From Marinilabilia rubra (GTDB taxonomy: Bacteria > Bacteroidota > Bacteroidia > Bacteroidales > Marinilabiliaceae), in the NCBI RefSeq assembly GCF_003121985.1, contig NZ_QEWP01000001.1, positions 620,001 through 684,000 on the forward strand: a stretch of DNA of 64,000 bases, read 5' to 3'. The notes under the pieces were generated by a model that worked only from the letters and a program-made list of their open reading frames with translations, was not told the origin of the DNA and ran no database searches. Each line of letters opens with the position of its first letter. Position 1 is the first letter of the stretch. Position numbers and translations under genes: made by a program. Positions 1 through 8,072 of this stretch are shown one piece after another.

Positions 1-2
1 CA

Positions 3-542
3 TTAAATGAAAATGAAAAGCAGTGGATTTTGAATCGTTCCAGACAATCGTTGAGGTCGGTTGTGATGGGCGAAACCCCGGATCCTCCCGAAGAAGATGA
101 TCTTACCGATAATCTGCAATATAAAACGGGAGCTTTTGTTTCGTTATATAAAGGTAGTTCATTGAGGGGATGTATCGGCAATTTTGGGAGTGATGTTCCT
201 CTATGGAAGATGGTGGATCAAATGACAGCATCTGCCGCAGTGAACGATTCGCGGTTTTTGCCGGTCAAATCCAATGAAGTTAACGACATCCGCATTGAAA
301 TATCTGTGCTGACCCCCTTAAGGAAAATCGATGATATATCAGAAATAATTCCCGGGAAGCATGGTATTTATTTAGAAAGCGAAGGACGGACCGGAACTTT
401 TCTTCCCCAGGTAGCCGGAAAGACCGGATGGAATCGTGAAGAGCTGCTGGGGCACTGCGCTAAGGATAAAGCGGGAATAGGTTGGGATGGATATAAAGAT
501 GCCAATATCTATGTTTATGAAGCTTTGGTCTTTGGGGAGTGA
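3..542 (+). CDS. AmmeMemoRadiSam system protein A (AMMECR1 domain), 5' end cut by the window
   Basis: AMMECR1-family protein. The family hallmark LRGCIG is followed by NF and then by the conserved block GTFLPQVA and a KAG near the C-terminus. The frame is open to the left edge with no stop, reading NENEKQWILNRSRQ before the TTG at 30. That stretch resembles the helix that normally opens this domain, so the TTG is unlikely to be the start and the gene, or a fusion to an upstream Memo domain, continues outside the window. It lies 23 nt before a SpeE-like membrane gene and in the same run as the matching radical SAM gene. Family members occur with Memo-like and radical SAM proteins; the reaction here is not known from sequence. 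Confidence 0.85.
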   Translation, partial: LNENEKQWILNRSRQSLRSVVMGETPDPPEEDDLTDNLQYKTGAFVSLYKGSSLRGCIGNFGSDVPLWKMVDQMTASAAVNDSRFLPVKSNEVNDIRIEISVLTPLRKIDDISEIIPGKHGIYLESEGRTGTFLPQVAGKTGWNREELLGHCAKDKAGIGWDGYKDANIYVYEALVFGE

Positions 543-565
543 TAACTGATAACCAGACATAGCGA

Positions 566-2710
566 ATGTTGAACTCAAATTCTCGTGATTTTTCAAAAGA
601 GTCGTCTCATTTCTTGTTTAAGGGGCGGCTCGCTGTTTTTGTAAGTGGCTTTACCATGCTGTTGGTTCAGGTGGTGTTGTTACGTGAACTCTCTTCTTTG
701 TATGCTGTCAACGAATTAATTGTTGGCGTATTTCTTTCATTCTGGATGTTTTTTGCCGGGTTGGGGGCTTTCGTGGCCAGGTTCTTCAGAGGGTTTCGAT
801 GGCAGTATTCGGGATTATTTCCTTTGATTTCTGGTGCTACAGCCCTGATGGCACTTTGGTGGCTGTACCTGGCCAAAGAATGGCTCCTTCCAATGGGCGT
901 TTCTCCGGGATTGTCAGACTGGATATTCATTACCGCCCTGGCTGCTTTTATTTTTTGTTTTCCTACCGGAATGATGTTTACCTGGTTTTCTGCTGTTTTG
1001 AGCAACAAGTCAGGAAGCCGGGAAACGGAAGGAGTGTATATGGCTGAACAAGGGGGGAGTCTCCTTGCAGGTTTTTTGTTTTATCTGGCAGCGTCTTTCT
1101 GGGTCAATGCCTTCACGACTTTTTCTTTTCTGGTGCTTTTGAATTTTCTTACCGGCTTGTATTTATCCGCTCCTGTCAGGAAGCTGTTTTTGCGCGGACT
1201 TTCAGTTGTTAGCCTTTTGTTTGTAGTACTGTTGTGGTTTGTTCCACAGTACGAAACAGCTCGTGAAATGGTGCTTCATAAGTCTGTAGGACATACTTTT
1301 TTTTCTCCTCATGGAAGTGTGGATGTTGTTGAACGCGATGGAGAAATTGATTTCTTTAAAAACGGGAATTTTATCTCGGGGGCTATTGTCCCCCGGAAAA
1401 CAGAGGAGCTTTTGCATCCTGTTTTGTTGGTGCATCCTTCGCCCCGTAAATTATTATTGGTCAATGCAAGTGTGGGCTTGATTCCTGAGGCCTTGAAATA
1501 CGATTCCTTAAAAGTAGTTTTTTTATCTTCTGATAATGCCCGGATTGAGCTGGAAAAAGAACTTCTGGAACTATCAGGAAAGCCAGCTTCCAGGGTGGAT
1601 TTTATTCATGCCGATCCGGTTAACTATCTGGAGAAGCAATCATCAGAGAATTATGATGTTGTGTTGGTGGGGAAAGGTATACCCTATAACCTTGCATCGA
1701 CAAGGTTTTTTACCGGGAGTTTTTTTGCATTAATTACTCGTCATTTGTCTCCGGATGGGATTTTGGCAACAGGAGGGATCGATTATTCTCCTTTGTGGAC
1801 CAGCCATCGTCAGGAAATATTGATGGTGATGCATGAGACAGTAAATGGAGCTTTTCCTTTTTTAAGAATATGGGCAGGAGAAAAAGTTTTCTTTATGGGA
1901 AGTCGACAGGAAATTTCTAATGACTGGTGGCAATACCATCCCGCCGTTCTGACCGAAAATGTATTTTTAAACCCCGATTTTTTCCCCGATTACCTTTTGG
2001 AAGGGCAAATTGAGCATGTAAGACAATCGCTGAGACCCAATGTGCCTGAAAATACAAGAGTAAGACCGGTTTTGTTTCAGTTGGCACTGCATGACATGGG
2101 GGAATTCTGGGATGTTAAGGTTTATTGGTTCGTGGTAATATTAGGGGCATTACTTGTTGCGGGATTGGTGCTTTTTCGTGAAAGTGCAAAAGGTGTTTTT
2201 ATGGCCGGGGTTGTTTTGGGTGGCATGCAGATTACTTTATTGCTTTTTTGGCAACTGGTGATGGGGGATATGTTTCGTGCAACCGGATTGTTGTTTTCAC
2301 TTTTTATGGCAGGTTTGGCCGTTGGTGCCTGGCTGGGAAGACGTGAGGTCTTGTTCTTTAGCCCCCGATTTTTTCCCGCATTGTTAATAATCCTGGCAGT
2401 TCTTTCTGTTTCAGCCATTCCTGTTTTGGATACCATAGGGCATACCTGGCTTTTTCCATTAATTACCATTGGTTTTGTTTTTGGCTTTTCATTTATAGGT
2501 GGGGCCATTTTTGTTGCCGGCCTTTCCCTTCATCCGGGAAGTGTTGAGAAAACTGCTTCCGTAATATATGCTGCCGATGTAGCCGGAGGTGCTCTTGGAT
2601 CTTTTCTTTCGGCCATTTTCTTCGTACCTTTTACGGGTATGGTGAATACCGGTTATTTATTAGGAATGGCGGTTTTGATAGCCGGTTTGCTGATGGTTAA
2701 AAGATTGTGA
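566..2710 (+). CDS. Membrane protein with central spermidine-synthase-like domain (fused MFS/SpeE type)
   Basis: This 714-residue protein has about seven hydrophobic segments in residues 20-230, a soluble Rossmann-like middle at about 245-450, and about seven more hydrophobic segments from 515 to the end. The pattern matches fused MFS/spermidine synthase-like proteins. The middle keeps the overall spermidine synthase order (KLLLVNASVGL, FIHADPVNYL, YDVVLVGKGIPYN, LSPDGILATGG). The glycine-rich SAM loop and the acidic DxxDP site are degenerate, so polyamine synthesis is doubtful. It sits between the AMMECR1 gene (23 nt) and the radical SAM gene (17 nt), so it is probably cotranscribed with both and may be a membrane partner of that system. 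Confidence 0.8.
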   Translation: MLNSNSRDFSKESSHFLFKGRLAVFVSGFTMLLVQVVLLRELSSLYAVNELIVGVFLSFWMFFAGLGAFVARFFRGFRWQYSGLFPLISGATALMALWWLYLAKEWLLPMGVSPGLSDWIFITALAAFIFCFPTGMMFTWFSAVLSNKSGSRETEGVYMAEQGGSLLAGFLFYLAASFWVNAFTTFSFLVLLNFLTGLYLSAPVRKLFLRGLSVVSLLFVVLLWFVPQYETAREMVLHKSVGHTFFSPHGSVDVVERDGEIDFFKNGNFISGAIVPRKTEELLHPVLLVHPSPRKLLLVNASVGLIPEALKYDSLKVVFLSSDNARIELEKELLELSGKPASRVDFIHADPVNYLEKQSSENYDVVLVGKGIPYNLASTRFFTGSFFALITRHLSPDGILATGGIDYSPLWTSHRQEILMVMHETVNGAFPFLRIWAGEKVFFMGSRQEISNDWWQYHPAVLTENVFLNPDFFPDYLLEGQIEHVRQSLRPNVPENTRVRPVLFQLALHDMGEFWDVKVYWFVVILGALLVAGLVLFRESAKGVFMAGVVLGGMQITLLLFWQLVMGDMFRATGLLFSLFMAGLAVGAWLGRREVLFFSPRFFPALLIILAVLSVSAIPVLDTIGHTWLFPLITIGFVFGFSFIGGAIFVAGLSLHPGSVEKTASVIYAADVAGGALGSFLSAIFFVPFTGMVNTGYLLGMAVLIAGLLMVKRL

Positions 2711-2727
2711 AATAGTCAATAAAAGTA

Positions 2728-3852
2728 ATGGGACGGCGTAAGATATCAAAAAGAGAGTTTCTGAAAATCAGTGGTACTGCATTGGCCGGTTCTCCATTTT
2801 GCTTGTTTGGAAATAAGCTGCCTGCTTTGGCTGGTTTACCCGGAGTAAATAGATTTCCAGCCAAATATTCAATCTCAACCCCCAGGGGTGTGCGATGTCA
2901 GTTGTGCCCCAATAATTGTAAGATAGAAGAAGGTGACCGGGGCGATTGCCGCACGAGGATTAATAAGGGGGGTGAACTTTACACGCTGGCTTATGGCAAT
3001 CCGTGTGCTGTGCACGTTGATCCTATTGAGAAAAAGCCACTGAATCATTTTCTTCCCGGTACCACCAGCTTTTCTATTGCAACCGGTGGATGTAACCTGG
3101 CATGCCTGAACTGTCAGAACTGGCAAATTTCTCAAAAAAAACCTGATGAACTTCAGACGATTGAGCTCATGCCTGAGAAGGTTGCTTTAGAGGCAAAGAA
3201 CAGGGGGTGTACATCTGTGGCCTACACCTATTCCGAGCCCGTTGTTTTTTACGAATATACTACTGATTCAGCCGGCTATGTTCACGATTTGGGCATGAAA
3301 AATGTGATTGTTTCGGCCGGGTATATTGAAGAGCAACCCTTGCGTGAGTGGTGTCAATATATAGATGCAGCCAATATAGATTTGAAAAGCTTCAGGGATG
3401 AAACTTATCAGCAGCTAAATGGGGGAACGCTTGAACCTGTTTTGAATACCCTGAAAGTTTTGAAAGAGGAAGGAGTGTGGCTGGAAATTACCAATCTTAT
3501 TGTGCCTGACTGGACCGATGATGCCGGTATGATTGAGGAAATGTGCCAATGGTTAGTGAAAAACGGTTTTGAAGATACCCCTTTGCATTTTAGCCGCTTC
3601 ACTCCTATGTATAAATTAGCGCATCTTCCTGCAACCCCTTTGGCAATTCTTGAAGAGGCACGCCGGATTGCTCTTTCAGAAGGACTCAGGTTTGTTTATA
3701 TAGGCAATGTGCCCGGCCATAGTGGCCAGGATACGTATTGCCCTTCTTGCAAGAAGAAAGTTTTAGACCGCTCCGGGTTTAGAATTGGCGAAAACCATAT
3801 TAAAGACGGACACTGCGACTTTTGTGGAGAATCTATTGCCGGTGTGTGGTGA
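2728..3852 (+). CDS. AmmeMemoRadiSam system radical SAM enzyme
   Basis: Radical SAM enzyme of 374 residues. The CxxxCxxC cluster is C122, C126 and C129 in GGCNLACLNCQNW. An N-terminal cysteine-rich stretch (CQLCPNNCKIEEGDRGDC, residues 57-74) and a C-terminal CxxC...CxxCG ribbon ending in GVW are typical of the AmmeMemoRadiSam radical SAM protein. The first 25 residues (SKREFLK then a hydrophobic AL-rich stretch) resemble a Tat signal with KR in place of RR, which would place the enzyme outside the cytoplasm or at the membrane. It follows the SpeE-like membrane gene by 17 nt and shares a run with the AMMECR1 gene, which supports the assignment. Confidence 0.88.
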   Translation: MGRRKISKREFLKISGTALAGSPFCLFGNKLPALAGLPGVNRFPAKYSISTPRGVRCQLCPNNCKIEEGDRGDCRTRINKGGELYTLAYGNPCAVHVDPIEKKPLNHFLPGTTSFSIATGGCNLACLNCQNWQISQKKPDELQTIELMPEKVALEAKNRGCTSVAYTYSEPVVFYEYTTDSAGYVHDLGMKNVIVSAGYIEEQPLREWCQYIDAANIDLKSFRDETYQQLNGGTLEPVLNTLKVLKEEGVWLEITNLIVPDWTDDAGMIEEMCQWLVKNGFEDTPLHFSRFTPMYKLAHLPATPLAILEEARRIALSEGLRFVYIGNVPGHSGQDTYCPSCKKKVLDRSGFRIGENHIKDGHCDFCGESIAGVW

Positions 3853-3932
3853 TTTATCTCTTATCTATGATCATTGTCGTTTGAATGCATCACATGGTTT
3901 TACTACTTTTGCCGGGAAGATTATTGATATGT

Positions 3933-5033
3933 ATGGAAGAATTTTTGAAACCAAATCTGCGGGCCGAATATGGCCTTGATCTGGATAAAGTTTTTGTTGG
4001 AAAAGAGATTGTAAGCCGGTATAACATTACGGTGGATGAATCTGTTTTAAGTATGTGGAGCGGTTTTATGCCAACATCTTCTTATCCTGAAAACAGCCGG
4101 GAGTTTGCCGGACGTCTGGGATTTCATCAAATCTTTCTGCCATATGGCTTTCTTTTGAACCTTACATTGAGTCTTGGGGTCGAAAGTTTTGCCCATTCCA
4201 GTGTCTTAAAACCTGAGTTGAAAAATGCCCTCTATCTAAATCCGGCTTTTCCGGGTGATACTTTTTCCTGCACTATAAAAATAACTGACATCAGGCCCGC
4301 TGAGAAACCGGATTATACTATCATTGAATCCGCTCATTTGTTGTTTAATCAAAAAGGAGAACCGGTTTTTTCACTTGTTCGGGTTTCCCTTTTTCCGGAA
4401 TTTACAGCCCGTAAAACCATTCCATCGGAGAGAAAAGAGCCGTTTAATAATAATCGGTTTAAGGAAAATATTCTTGCCCGGACCAGGAGTATCAACATGG
4501 AGAATGTGATTTTCAGGTTCAAGGCGAATGATCTGTTGTTACATCCATATGTGCGGCCGGTAGGGAAGAGTGAGAATCTTTTTTGGGCCACTTACCTGAA
4601 AAATACACATCCCAGTCATTACAATTATCAAAGGTATCAGCCCGGGGAGATTGAGGTTTCAGGAGGGATTGTGCTTGGTATGGTGGTGAGCATTGCAGGA
4701 CGCGAATTCAGGCAAATCCTGATGCAACAGATCGATAGTGCATTTCATGTTCACCCCGTTTTTGCTGAAGACAGGGTTGGCGCTTTTAGTTTTGTCAGAG
4801 AAGTTCGTCAATTGATGCCCGGTTTCGAAGAGATCTCTATACGTACTTTTGGAGTTAGAAATATGGATACTGAGCAGGAACTTGAGAATGTTGCCTTTCC
4901 AAAGTCTCTGTTTGATTACAATATTCAGAGACCTGCAGATGTGGGACAAATCATTGACGGGAAATGCCCCGAGTTGAAAGAAAAGGTTTGCAGCGTTGTC
5001 GACTGGAGCGTCTTAAGGAAGGTGGATGCCTGA
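3933..5033 (+). CDS. MaoC-like double-hotdog protein
   Basis: Protein of about 366 residues with two hotdog-like halves. The first, near residues 15-125, has GRLGFHQIFLPYGFLLNL and NPAFPGDTFSC, the usual MaoC pattern. The second, near 235-310, has EVSGGIVLGMVVSIAGREF and HPVFAEDRVGAFSF. Such proteins are enoyl-CoA hydratase or dehydratase relatives; the substrate is not visible. The start is taken at the ATG at 3933 (MEEFLKPNL), because the extra N-terminal residues of the longer frame from 3885 overlap spacer and do not look like the domain. It lies 80 nt after the radical SAM gene on the same strand; a functional link is not evident. Confidence 0.75.
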   Translation: MEEFLKPNLRAEYGLDLDKVFVGKEIVSRYNITVDESVLSMWSGFMPTSSYPENSREFAGRLGFHQIFLPYGFLLNLTLSLGVESFAHSSVLKPELKNALYLNPAFPGDTFSCTIKITDIRPAEKPDYTIIESAHLLFNQKGEPVFSLVRVSLFPEFTARKTIPSERKEPFNNNRFKENILARTRSINMENVIFRFKANDLLLHPYVRPVGKSENLFWATYLKNTHPSHYNYQRYQPGEIEVSGGIVLGMVVSIAGREFRQILMQQIDSAFHVHPVFAEDRVGAFSFVREVRQLMPGFEEISIRTFGVRNMDTEQELENVAFPKSLFDYNIQRPADVGQIIDGKCPELKEKVCSVVDWSVLRKVDA

Positions 5034-5163
5034 TTGGCTGTTTTCATATACTCAAGTGCAAAGAAACTCGAGTGTATTGTGAAATAACATTGCACTTAAG
5101 TGTTTGTTGAGATGGTGTAATGTTTTGATAGCTAGTAAAAATGCGTTTTTTAGCGCTACCTGT

Positions 5164-6095
5164 TTAGATGAACTTTCCTTTTTTTTTGCTCTTATCCTGG
5201 TTTTCTGCTTTATTTAACAAAAGCTCAAGAAGGGGTAGCATTCGTTTCAGGCCTCCCGTGTTTATAATTGTATTCCATAGCCCTTCAAATTTCTTCCATC
5301 CGCCTGTGTAAAAGAGGTGCTTTACCTGGTGTTTGGCCGATTCATGAAAAGATGCGGCTTTAAAGATGTTGTTCTATTTGTAAAATTCATTATAGCCCCA
5401 TTTTTGGCCATCCTGAAATTTCCCGGGTGTGATAATGTTGGTTTTGCAGACTATATTTTGAGTATCATATAAATCCCAATCTGTGGTGGTTATCCTTCCT
5501 TCTTTGTTCATTTTATTGTACAGTCTGGTTCCGGGGTAGGGTGTAAGAATGCGATAGGTGAGGTGGTTATCCCGTTTGCTACACCCCAGTCAACGGTTCG
5601 TTTAAGCACATCCCGGTTGTCATTGTTGAGTCCGCAAACAAAGCTACCATTGATCATGATTCCCAAATTGTGGAGTCTTTTTACGGCTTTCTCATAATCG
5701 GCTTTTAGGGTTTGTTTTTTGTTGCTTTGCTTTAAGTTATCCTGCAAGAAGTTTTCAAAACCAACAAGGAGGCTTCTCAATCCGGCCTCTGCTGCCTTTT
5801 CGATCAAATTGCCATTTAGGATTGAATGAACCGTTGCAGGTCCCTGGAAGACCCGGTCGTTTCTTTCATGCCTTCAAATAACTCAAGTGCTAGCCCTGGA
5901 TAGCTCAAGAGCTGATCGTCAAGATCGTAGAGGTGTTTGCCGGGGAGTTTTGGGGTCTCAGCTAATATCTCATCTGCACGTTGGGTATAAAAAAATTTAC
6001 CTCCTTCGAAAATGCATCTTTATAGCAGAAATCGCAATGATGTGGGCACCCTTTTGACATAACCAGGGAATTGATGCTCTCGTCAAATTAAGGGA
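5164..6095 (-). pseudogene. Decayed B12-type radical SAM protein, truncated and frameshifted
   Basis: Read on the minus strand, pieces of one radical SAM protein occur in order but in different frames. First comes SKGCPHHCDFCYKDAF with the CxxxCxxC motif (about 6020-6080). Next are FFYTQRADEILAE with LPGKHLYDLDDQLLSYPG, then IEKAAEAGLRSLLVGFENF (5508-5807), then after a shift near 5545 TYRILTPYPGTRLYNKM and DWDLYDTQNIV. An in-frame TAG follows at NEFYK, and the C-terminus YTGGWKKFEGLW runs to a TAA at 5164. The usual N-terminal cobalamin-binding domain is absent. With at least two frameshifts and one nonsense codon it is almost certainly non-functional. The rest of 5034-6275 shows nothing else. 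Confidence 0.8.
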
Positions 6096-6275
6096 GGGGG
6101 TTGATCTTGTTTATGTTGTTGGTTTTTAGTCGTTGTAGGGGGTTTTAAAGAATTCAGGTAATTACTTTTGTCAAATAAAAATAAAGTTTAGTGTAAGAAA
6201 AAAAGCATTTAGTCAAAAAAAATACAGAAAAAAATGAAACTTGATAACCGGGGTGTCGTAATAGAATTCAAAGAC

Positions 6276-6326
6276 GTTCGTCAATAAAAAACAATTGTTG
6301 GTCAAATAATATTTGATGTTCGTCAA
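6276..6326 (+). promoter_or_regulatory. Three phased direct repeats upstream of the T9SS cargo gene
   Basis: GTTCGTCAA at 6276-6284, GTTGGTCAA at 6297-6305 and GTTCGTCAA at 6318-6326 are spaced exactly 21 bp, two helical turns. Looser GTCAA copies occur at 6170 and 6212, which are 42 bp apart. The set sits 50-100 bp upstream of the gene at 6378 in AT-rich DNA, so an operator for a protein binding one face of the helix is plausible. The binding protein is unknown. Confidence 0.5.
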
Positions 6327-6377
6327 AACCAAAGAGCCTGAATAATTATTAACTGAATACAGTAAAAAAAATGCCCT

Positions 6378-7202
6378 ATGAAAAAGTTTTACCCCTTCTG
6401 TTTAGCAATCGTGTTTTTCGCATTAGTTGATGTTGCTAATGGACAAAACCAAAGGAATGAATCTACCGGTGTGGATTCTCAGGAAAATTTATTAAAGTCT
6501 TCAACTATTTACGATTTGATTCGACTCAAAATAGAGAATCAATACTTGTTTGACGCAACAGTTGTTTATTACTACGAAACTTTTACTGATGAGAAAGGTC
6601 CTGAAGACTCAGATAAAATGTTCAATTCATCTGAGAAGGTACCTGAAATATTTACCCGAATTGGCAGTAAGGCCATGGCGATCAACGGTTTTTCTGCACT
6701 TGATGGGAAAAGTTATGTTTCAGTTCCGATTAGTGTTAGAAACCGTATTTATGATGAGTGCGAGATTTCAGCAGATTTAGCTGATTTTACGGATGAATAT
6801 GATGTGGTTCTTGAGGATAAGGAGCTGGGGCAGTATACTAACCTGAAGACTTCGACTTATACATACTCTCCCAGTGTTCTGGGAATTGAGGATGACCGGT
6901 TTGTGCTTCACCTTTCAAGAAGCGCTAAAGTTGCTACCTCAATTATGGAAGGAATGGAGCAGGAGGAAAACATTCATTTTTCGAGTGATTATGGAAAATT
7001 ACAAGTAAGCATTGATGCTGATTTGTTGGCAGGTCCTGGTCCTCAGGGCCGTATTGAAGTGTATAGTATGAGCGGCAGAATGGAAGCAAGCAGACCGGCT
7101 GTGGCTGGTTTTAACCAAATCGAATTAGCGGGTGGTCAAATATATATCGTGAGTGTTGTCGTCGGTAACGAAAAAACTACGAAGAAACTAGCGATCCGCT
7201 AA
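6378..7202 (+). CDS. Secreted protein with type IX secretion C-terminal sorting domain
   Basis: Protein of 274 residues with an N-terminal signal peptide (hydrophobic core about 5-20, ending VANGQ). Its C-terminal domain of about 65 residues contains GRIEVYSMSGRM, GFNQIELAGGQIYIVSVV and a final KKLAIR, the usual form of a type A por-secretion (T9SS) sorting signal. The middle region (residues 25-205) is not recognised. It would be exported by Sec, moved across the outer membrane by T9SS and have its C-terminal domain removed. It is a single gene with its own upstream phased repeats and a downstream terminator, so it is probably controlled independently. Confidence 0.8.
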   Translation: MKKFYPFCLAIVFFALVDVANGQNQRNESTGVDSQENLLKSSTIYDLIRLKIENQYLFDATVVYYYETFTDEKGPEDSDKMFNSSEKVPEIFTRIGSKAMAINGFSALDGKSYVSVPISVRNRIYDECEISADLADFTDEYDVVLEDKELGQYTNLKTSTYTYSPSVLGIEDDRFVLHLSRSAKVATSIMEGMEQEENIHFSSDYGKLQVSIDADLLAGPGPQGRIEVYSMSGRMEASRPAVAGFNQIELAGGQIYIVSVVVGNEKTTKKLAIR

Positions 7203-7226
7203 TTACTTCATAGGGTTACTTGGGTT

Positions 7227-7266
7227 ATCCCCTCTCTCCGTAACGGCGGAAGAGGGGATTTTTTTT
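7227..7266 (+). terminator. Intrinsic terminator after the T9SS cargo gene
   Basis: ATCCCCTCT and AGAGGGGAT form a 9-bp stem closed by an inner CCG-TAA-CGG loop and followed by a run of eight T. It lies 25 nt after the stop codon at 7202. Confidence 0.85.
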
Positions 7267-7284
7267 GTCGACCTTTTTGATTAA

Positions 7285-7431
7285 CAATACTCCGTTAAAC
7301 TTTTATAAGGCACTTGTAGTCAGTTATTTATATTCAAACGACTGTTTGTGCTAATGTGCAGATTTTCAATATCATACGATTCATCTTATATCTTATGTCT
7401 ATCCCGAAGCATCGGGACTAACGATCTATTG
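7285..7431 (+). repeat. Dispersed intergenic repeat, copy 1
   Basis: Starts CAATACTCCGTTAAAC, has a middle TAATGTGCAGATTTTCAA and ATACGATTCATCTT, a central palindrome TCCCGAAGCATCGGGA at 7402-7417, and ends CTAACGATCTATTG. Related copies lie at 11551, 51493 and, on the minus strand, 51488-51212. Its end lies 67 nt from the 3' end of tadA, which is on the opposite strand. No coding potential is seen. Confidence 0.7.
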
Positions 7432-7498
7432 ATTAATGTAATAGTCTGTAATTATTGTATTTTAATTACCTCTGATTTTGTGGCGTTATTCTTGGTTG

Positions 7499-7945
7499 TT
7501 AGCGTTTGGTCGCAAAAAACTGCTTCACAATTTGCTGACATTCATCTGCTAAAACACCGTGGGTGACTTCAGTTTTTGGATGAAGGAGAGAGGGCGATAG
7601 TCGCTTGAATCCACGTTTTTCATCCGGAGCGCCAAAAACAATGCGTCCGATTTGAGCCCAGTTAAGGGCCCCTGCACACATAGAACAAGGCTCAAGCGTA
7701 ACGTAAAGTGTGCAATTGTTTAAATACTTTCCGCCAAGTTGTTCTGCAGCCGAAGTAATGGCCAGCATTTCTGCATGAGCTGTAACGTCGTTCAAAGTTT
7801 CAGTCAGATTATGAGCTTTGGTTATAATGGTTCCTTCGCTAACAACAACGGCACCTACAGGAACTTCATCTTTTTGCATCGCTTCCTTTGCTTGTTGAAG
7901 AGCCTGTTTCATAAAATACTGGTCGTTGAAATCAATTTTATCCAT
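7499..7945 (-). CDS. tadA: tRNA-specific adenosine deaminase TadA
   Basis: A 148-residue zinc deaminase. The catalytic signature is H57-A-E59 (TAHAEM) and P86-C87-S-M-C90 (EPCSMC), with DEVPVGAVVV near the start as in TadA. It makes inosine at the wobble position of tRNA-Arg(ACG). The ATG at 7945 (MDKIDFND) is chosen over an upstream Met at 8005 because the added residues are basic and unlike the family, and because a promoter -7 element lies at 8003-8010. It is divergent from aspS, which starts at 8073. Confidence 0.92.
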   Translation of the reverse strand: MDKIDFNDQYFMKQALQQAKEAMQKDEVPVGAVVVSEGTIITKAHNLTETLNDVTAHAEMLAITSAAEQLGGKYLNNCTLYVTLEPCSMCAGALNWAQIGRIVFGAPDEKRGFKRLSPSLLHPKTEVTHGVLADECQQIVKQFFATKR

Positions 7946-8002
7946 AAATTTTGACCTTTTTGAGTTGCGTAGTAGCAGTTTCTGTTTTTCTTTATATTTT
8001 CG

Positions 8003-8010
8003 CAAAGATA
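8003..8010 (-). promoter_or_regulatory. Bacteroidota -7 element for tadA
   Basis: On the minus strand this reads TATCTTTG, a full match to TAnnTTTG, 57 nt before the tadA ATG. No clear -33 TTTG is seen, so strength is uncertain. Confidence 0.5.
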
Positions 8011-8072
8011 TTGTAAAATGAATTTTTTTACCGGAACCGGGGAGTTAATCTTGCCCCAAAAATAAAATAGTA

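Noticed and set aside
30-542. TTG at 30 as start of the AMMECR1 gene
   Set aside because: The frame is open to the window edge and the upstream residues look like the domain's first helix, so the gene is cut rather than starting here.
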